Positions 35,602 through 41,851 of a stretch of 41,851 bases of DNA are shown here, in pieces; position 1 is the first letter of the stretch; each line of letters begins with the position of its first letter. The position numbers were made by a program, and so were the translations under genes. The stretch spans positions 13,771,075 through 13,812,925 of the forward strand of contig NC_049987.1 in NCBI RefSeq assembly GCF_000003815.2, given 5' to 3'. The DNA is from Branchiostoma floridae. Its lineage: Eukaryota > Chordata > Leptocardii > Amphioxiformes > Branchiostomatidae. Below the pieces are notes generated by a model, which saw only the letters and a list, made by a program, of their open reading frames with translations, did no database searches and was not told the DNA's origin.

Positions 35602-38282
35602 CTTGCAATTTCAGATCAATAAGATTTAAGATTTGGACTGTTCATAACTAAAACGATAATATATTACAGTAGCCAGTGAAAAAAAATGTGTTTGCAAGGA
35701 TGCAGACTATTCTTAGCATGAAAGAGTGGGCGGAAAATTGGCTTACAATTAAATATTCATAGTCTCGGATCATAAACCTTATAGCCTTAGTGCTGAACAA
35801 TACCAGTACTGTAAAATCACTCACACTGTATATCAAACACAATTATTGCATGCACACATCATACTGTTTTCTGTAGACTGGTATTGTACATTCTAGCTTA
35901 CTACTCTTGCTCTTTATGATATATATGGAGAACAATATGGCTGTATTATGGCAACAGATAAGAATACGGGTATAATATCTCTTATAATATTAGAATTAAC
36001 TATATGGCATAGGTATACAAAATATAAATGCAGCAGACAATAGTCAAACTGGCCTCTTGCCCTCAATTTGCTTTTTATGGATTATTACAAATGACCCTCT
36101 TGATTTTCTATTTCCATATAATCTTAGAGAAGAACAATGAATATTTTTTCAAGATTGTTTTGCTTTATAGTTGCTTTCTTCATACTATCTTACGATCAGT
36201 TAATTCCTTATGAAAGGAAAGCTTTGTACCATGACAATTATCAGTTGGCCTGTCCTCAACTGTCTGCTTGTATCAACTGAAATTTGGTTCTTTGGGTGGG
36301 GTGAAGTATGCTAATGCCCAATTCAAGTGGAACCTACAGATGTTTAACTGCTTTTAAAGAATGTGTGCCTTTCATAAACATGCAATAAAGATAAAGATTA
36401 TTCATAAGCAATATACATTCTTGGAACTGAGATAAAAATACACTCCCATTCTACACTTACTTGCCACTGTTTATGCATGGAGACATGTGTATACTTACTG
36501 ATCCGAGCGCACACTTTACACTTAACCAGAATATTTACGCAGGTAAACAAGAAATTGCTTGGCTAACCCACCGTAAATACAGTAATTAAGCAATCTCCCA
36601 TCCACAAACATTATCAAGATAAGAGCTAGCAAATGGAAATCTGATATCCTATTGGTCCTGTATACTGTGTACATTTCTTATAATTAGAGAGTACAAAGCA
36701 CAGGGAGACATAACAAGAAGATTCAGTTGAATATGTTCGGAAGTCTCAGTACAATGCAACAGTGACCTAACAAGCAAAGCATGCTCACAAATCTGGTTTC
36801 CAGACAAAAAGAGCCTCCAAGTCTGACAACAAACAACAATCAGTGAACTGTTCTGCTCTATAAAATTCTAAACACTTTGCGCACACCAGTGAATTACCTG
36901 GCTACTAAAAAAAACACTAGCGGAACGTGTGAAATACTGTGATAAGCGCCGGGCAAAGTGTATTTGACAGACCCAGTCTACTGTGTGGGGAGTCCATTCA
37001 AAACTGTTCAAGCAGAGCACTTCTATGTTGTAGTATGCTTGGCGAGAACAAGGCAACGACCACACCATCTCTGGATTTATGTACCTTAGCAGGAAGGTCT
37101 TTCACGCTATTGTTGTCGCCGTTCTGCTAAAGTACATTCGCAGACATTAATGCCTCATAGCACTCTCATGCAAATGTAAGGCAAGATTGTTATTGATTTC
37201 AATCATGTAAATGCAGCTAAATTGGGGTCAGGTCTGCCTGGACAGGTAAGGACCAAAGCAAAACTTATCCCGACCCAAAACAAGATGCGCGGGAATTCGA
37301 GCGAAGCTAAGGACAGGAAGACAGGCTTTAGTTTCAGCGGGGCATCATGTTCTTGCTGGCATTCCTTTTAGAGAAGACCTAAGTTACCGTCTCTTCTTTC
37401 AAACACTTTGCCTGGAAGGACTTGATTTGTTAGCATCCTCTAAACTACAAATTTTTATTATATCATTACTCAACTTTAAATAGCTGCCAAAAAGCAGCTC
37501 AAAAAACCATAAAAATTCTTATCATCAATGGCGTAAATGTACTGGGGCCTGGCCAATATTTTATTGCAAAAATGTCACACAAAATTTTGATTTTTTTACT
37601 ATCCTGACGTAGCCTTACACAAGTGAGAAAGAATTGGAAGACCTAATGGTGACAAATGGAACAATTACCAAGCCTGCTCCTGAGTGAAGTAGCAGTGAAC
37701 CATGCTAAGGTAAGGCAGGGCCATGAGATAGTTTTGTACACCTGAGTGGTTGATAATTGGTCCTTTGCACATATTTCTGTCCCCACATCCCATAAGTGTC
37801 CTGGTGCCACGCTGCAAAAATGCAACCATTGCCCATGGAATAGGAATGGCCTTCATCGATGTATTCTTCTGGTTCATTGGGTCTCAAAAGTTGAACACAC
37901 TACATTGGGTAAGGTCCCATGTTTTTGTTTGGAGCAGACTAAAGTACTAACTGGGAAAACTACATCCCCAAGACCTGAGACATCTACAAGAATAACTGCT
38001 TTCTTCAAAGTTCAGTAGCCACAGTGTCTTTCTTGTAGATTTAGTTGACTTTTGGCAAAAGAACAAGGCTGATAAGAAGTAAGTAGAGTTCTTGGATCAA
38101 ACATGGCACAACGCAGGAATGAGTGATAAACCTACAGGTTAAAGGACATAACTGCCAAGGCCTGTGAGACTCATACCACCAACCCCTCTGGTGACAACGT
38201 GGGCACGATGATAACAACCTGTAACTCCCTTTCATACGTCGCACGTCATACAAGTAATGAGCAGCACAACAAAGAGTCCTAC

Positions 38283-38349
38283 CGTAGCCATTTGTGCCTC
38301 CAGTGGCCCAGAGATCGGTAGTTTTCTGCTTGCGTAGCTTATTCCCCAT
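38283..38349 (-). CDS. Candidate alternative first exon with MGN start
   Basis: On the minus strand, ATG at 38349 opens MGNKLRKQKTTDLWATGGTN followed by GY, then one G at a donor G|GTAGGA. That is 22 codons plus one base, phase 1, which would join the conserved exon as ...GY-A-LTTLD. An MGN start followed by basic residues is the usual form of an N-myristoylated, membrane-directed N-terminus, which would suit an actin-edge protein. An upstream 21-codon reading frame beginning MGVRGLPV overlaps the start. The donor is moderate and the join would need an intron of 23.6 kb. Without transcript data this stays a candidate; the alternative is chance. Confidence 0.25.
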
Positions 38350-39798
38350 GTTGAGCTCTTGCCGCTAGTACTCCCAACCAAACAGGTAATCCACGCACTC
38401 CCATGTTGTTTGTAGACAGAAAAAAACTCCCCTGCCAGTCTAGCCGGCCTGCACGCCAGGGAAACCTTACTCACTCCTGAGTCTCCTGTCTGCTTGCCAA
38501 GCCTGACATCGCCTGCAAATCAATTAGCAGGACAAGTCCACTCTGTTTTTCAGGCCACCCAGAGGTGGGGACAGCATCCTTTGGGAGGGATTTGTCCAGA
38601 GCCCTTATTTGCCTCCCTCCCAAGAATGGGGCACAAAACAGATACAGGGCCAAGCCTCTATTTGTTAACAGAGGGAACTCCAGCCCTGAAGTTTGATATT
38701 AGATCTAGTACTGGCTTGTAATGTGTAGCATTGGCAGCGCTTAGGAGGTGGAACGATCCACTTCGCAGGTGGGACCAGGGTACACTGGGGGGAGATCACA
38801 AAAGAAAGGATGTGGGCCGGACCAATTTACATGGAAATACAGCCAAACAATGGAACTGTTGGATGGGAACACATTTGGTAACGGCTGAGTCGCTTCCACT
38901 CGGTGACAGCCGCAGGTAAATCTTGGTTACCTGTGCTGAGGTAAAATCAGGAAACCAGCCTGACCGAGACAACCACGTCTAGACAACGGCAGGTAGGACA
39001 GGAAGGGAAGCTACGACCTCTGGGCTTTTGTGACCTTCAGAGAACATCGTAAAATCTCTTGAAAGACATGATAGTTAAAAGCTTCAGCTGATATCAATTC
39101 TAGATGGAAAACTGGGCAAGTTTATGGGACAGCACAACCATGACATATAGGATAATTTGTCTGGATTAAACACTGTCCTAAATTTATTACTTTTCTAACC
39201 AGAAAAGCAAGACCAATCTACTGAGTGTCTTGGTGAAAAGAGCTATGATAATCCATATCCCATGTGTGATATAATCTCACTATAAATCCAGTGGGGAAAG
39301 ATCATATCATTTTTCTTTCTTATGGTTTTAAAATGCGTATTTGTCATTTCAGAGGAGCTGTCAAGAAACATAGCTGGCCAGGGGAGGAGAACAAGAAAAA
39401 CAGAGATAAGAAGTGAACCCTACAATTTGAGACAAAGACAGAATGATGTACTTAGTCATGCAACACTTACTGCCAATCTGTTATCCTTCACAAAAACAAT
39501 GTGCAATTTTCTACAAAGTGAAACTATTGTGCTTTTCTTTCAAGCGTTTAATTTGTAATCCCTCACTTTCAAGGAAGTTCTTTGTCATTTAATTTTTCAC
39601 GCAAGACGTAAACTGTGATAACTTCATCTTGTAGATTTTTTTTTTCAAAAATACATCTAAGACATTTCCAAGTTGTTCTAGCAAATGTTTTAAATCATCA
39701 GGACCAAATAAAGCCAAAACTGTGCATCAAATGTAAGTGAAAGACAGTTGCACTATACATGTTGAACACTTCTTTATCGTTTCAAAATCTGTTTGTAC

Positions 39799-39825
39799 AC
39801 ATGAGCAAGGAGGTTGAAACATGAG
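39799..39825. repeat. 13-bp stub of the CAAGGAGGT family with 7-bp direct repeats
   Basis: CAAGGAGGTTGAA (39806-39818) is flanked exactly by ACATGAG at 39799-39805 and 39819-39825. The insert matches 11 of the first 13 bases of the 32-kb element terminus plus near matches. It could be an excision remnant holding one terminus only. Confidence 0.5.
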
Positions 39826-40218
39826 TCACCCGTGCGTCAAGACCACAATGCCTTGTCTGGTACTAAACACATAACCACCAACAGGTAACAACTATCCATC
39901 GGAATCTTCAGTGGTACCAGTAGGTGAGACACCTGGAAACCAAAGTCACATCAATTCAATTCATTGGTTATGGTTCCTAGTCCAGTTGATTTTCAGGAAA
40001 AGAGCAATTAGTTTCTTAAAGGTTTCGGACAGAATTTGAAAGTAATCAACCATGATTATACAAAAAATTAAAAGCTCTGTTTCTTGCATTATATCCAAGA
40101 AAAGTTTGACTGACCAGAAAAAAAGTAGGCTCAACATACACAAACAATTTATGCTTGTATCATTAAGCAATTTTTTTTCTTGGAAAGTGCAAAATTAAAA
40201 GAATTTGGATCCATCCTA

Positions 40219-40262
40219 ACAAGAAACCAGAAATTGGATTACAAGAAACCAGAAATTGAATT
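40219..40262. repeat. Two-copy 22-bp tandem repeat
   Basis: ACAAGAAACCAGAAATTGGA plus TT is immediately repeated with a single G-to-A change (40219-40240 and 40241-40262). Confidence 0.95.
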
Positions 40263-41851
40263 GCCATGGCCCTGTGAGAAGGATTTGATGGAGAAAAGCG
40301 GACAGGTGTTTTCTGTTTCACAGTGGCAGGTACAGGTAAACTCAGGAAGTCACTTTGGTCAGACAGGGTCTAGACAAAGAGGATTCGTTAGACATGCCTG
40401 ACAAATGGAGATTCCCTTTGATCATCTCATGACATTACAGTACACTATTCCAAGGTGGAAAACTTAATGCTTCCAGGAGAATTCTTTCTCCCCACCAACA
40501 TTTCTTATGATAAATCCTTAGAGACATTGAGGTAAGAACTGTTTTGATTGCAGGTATAAAGTGACAAATAAAGAGCTGACGAAATAGTTGGAACTTTGCC
40601 AAGTTGGAAACTTGTTGTACAAACAGTAGCAAAGTGCAAATGAAACATGATAACAAATTAAAGACCACACTTAGGCTAACATTTCAAAACTTCCCCTTTA
40701 AATTAATGGCATACCTACAACTTCAGGGTATCAGATTTTTCCTTCTGTAAATACGATTTCTTTCACAAAAGGTCAAAACTTGGGTTTGTGCCAATCTTAC
40801 AAAGACAGCTTTGACTTGTGGTATCTTTTAAGGAGTGGCTTTGGAAGGAAATGCGTCAGGTTTGCGTAAAACTAGCCCACACATACAACAAACACACCCA
40901 TTACACACACCGTCTTGATTTCCGACGATGTTCTTTGTCCTCTCCCAAGTGTAGCCTATTGTCCCCCACCCTTTTCTGTTGAACAGTGGCAAAGTCAGGT
41001 GTGTAGGTGTTCCATTGTCCATTGTTTAGCAATTTCAAAGGCAATAGACATGAAACAAATACAAATGAATTGTTCAAGCTCTCCAGTTTATTCTCTCAAC
41101 TAAAAGGTGTCAATAGTGATGTTGTCCTTGTTCTTGTAATTAGGACAGATCAGTATCCCTTTGTTTATCCAATGGCTTGTCTCCGGAGATAATTACATTA
41201 ATGAGGCCCAGGTATTAGCCTATACTGTATACACAAGTGCTCTACTTAGTGGCACAACACAGGGACTTTGTGTTCCACTATGGCAAGCTATCCTCAGCAG
41301 AGCTTCACTTACTGAACTGATGACAAGGGTAATCCCAGCTACATATCTGCTGGAAAAGGGCTTTTTCAATGTGTTCTTTTGTTTATAACAGTGCTTGGTA
41401 TGAGTGAGTAGTTAGAAAACGGCATTGTCCAAGCATCACAAAGTTCTGAAAGCCATAAGTTTTGTTTCTGATAAAACGTTGGGTGATTCAACCCAAATCA
41501 TTCTATGTCCATCTCACGGCTAGGTTAAAATGACAAAATGACACACGATAAATATTTCCACATTTTTATGACAACACATGTTTTGAAACAAAGAAAAAGT
41601 ATGTCTTCAGGCTTTGCTGAATTACTAGTAGTACACCCCTGTATCCTGTCCAGATTTGGTTTAACCCCACCTATTGGCATTCTCCATCTACTATCTGCAG
41701 TGATACACCCATTCTTCGTAAACGTGTGCAATTGCTGTCGCACGAGCATATCAGCGTAGCAAATCACTAAATTACGCTTTAACGTTGACTTTGGTGGTTT
41801 AATGTCACCAGTAGATACTAGAAATATAACTAGTAGCCTTTTTACTATCAT

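Larger units (their letters stand above)
35602..41851. other. Non-coding stretch, probable upstream intron or flank
   Basis: Only one candidate exon (38283-38349) is supported weakly. GC-richer patches at about 36900-37130 and 38230-38920 hold overlapping ORFs on both strands without family signature. The 108-codon minus ORF reaching the window edge (41525-41851) is also unrecognised. Confidence 0.5.

Noticed and set aside
35228-35629. ORFs of 112-133 codons across the second N run
   Set aside because: Almost entirely N. Not evidence of coding.
38232-38474. 80-codon minus ORF overlapping the MGN candidate
   Set aside because: A different frame of the same GC-richer patch, with no signature. 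At most one of the frames could be real.
41525-41851. 108-codon minus-strand ORF at the window edge
   Set aside because: AT-rich, no recognisable motif, and overlapped by an opposite-strand ORF of 73 codons. It is not supported as a gene.

Overview
The window reads as non-coding sequence of a marine invertebrate chordate, most likely a lancelet (Branchiostoma). The reasons are: one short conserved exon with GT/AG boundaries among long AT-rich stretches full of stops; many small inverted-repeat DNA transposons; frequent TACATGTA-type words; a retroelement tail ending AATAAA-GTTC(TTC)n of a kind I associate with lancelets; and two assembly gaps (N runs). There are no bacterial-style operons, rRNA genes, CRISPR arrays or convincing tRNA genes. 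The species call is inference, about 0.65.

One gene is recognisable. A minus-strand exon at 14438-14703 encodes about 89 residues of the Nance-Horan syndrome family (NHS/NHSL1-like, distant relatives of WAVE). It is the segment just after the alternative first exons in vertebrates, and its 5' intron phase (1) fits the vertebrate genes. I find no following exon below 14438, and the classical WAVE-homology first exon is not visible. The window is therefore probably intron on both sides of this exon. Two minus-strand ORFs, at 22860-22968 and 38283-38349, begin with ATG and end in phase 1 at a GT donor. Either could be an alternative first exon, but both are unproven.

The rest is repeats and possible regulatory DNA. 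Inverted-repeat elements lie at 1344-2325, 6235-6595, 10584-11353, 20735-22360, 27938-28097 and 31991-33156. The last is about 1.17 kb, is flanked by a direct repeat of 7 bp (9 bp with the next matching bases), and contains the strongest promoter-like sequence in the window (E2F, CCAAT, CRE and YY1-type sites). A 27-bp palindrome at 3005-3031 and a 13-bp stub at 39806-39818 share its terminal motif CAAGGAGGT. Each is also flanked by a perfect 7-bp direct repeat. This small family is the most unusual pattern here.

Other structures are RFX-type X-box palindromes near 3.6-3.8 kb, a 4 x 16 bp array of X-box plus CCAAT units at 6035-6098, several short tandem duplications, and a nearly perfect 59-bp hairpin inside the 20.7-22.4 kb element. 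The listed long ORFs outside the NHS-like exon show no family I recognise and look like chance.
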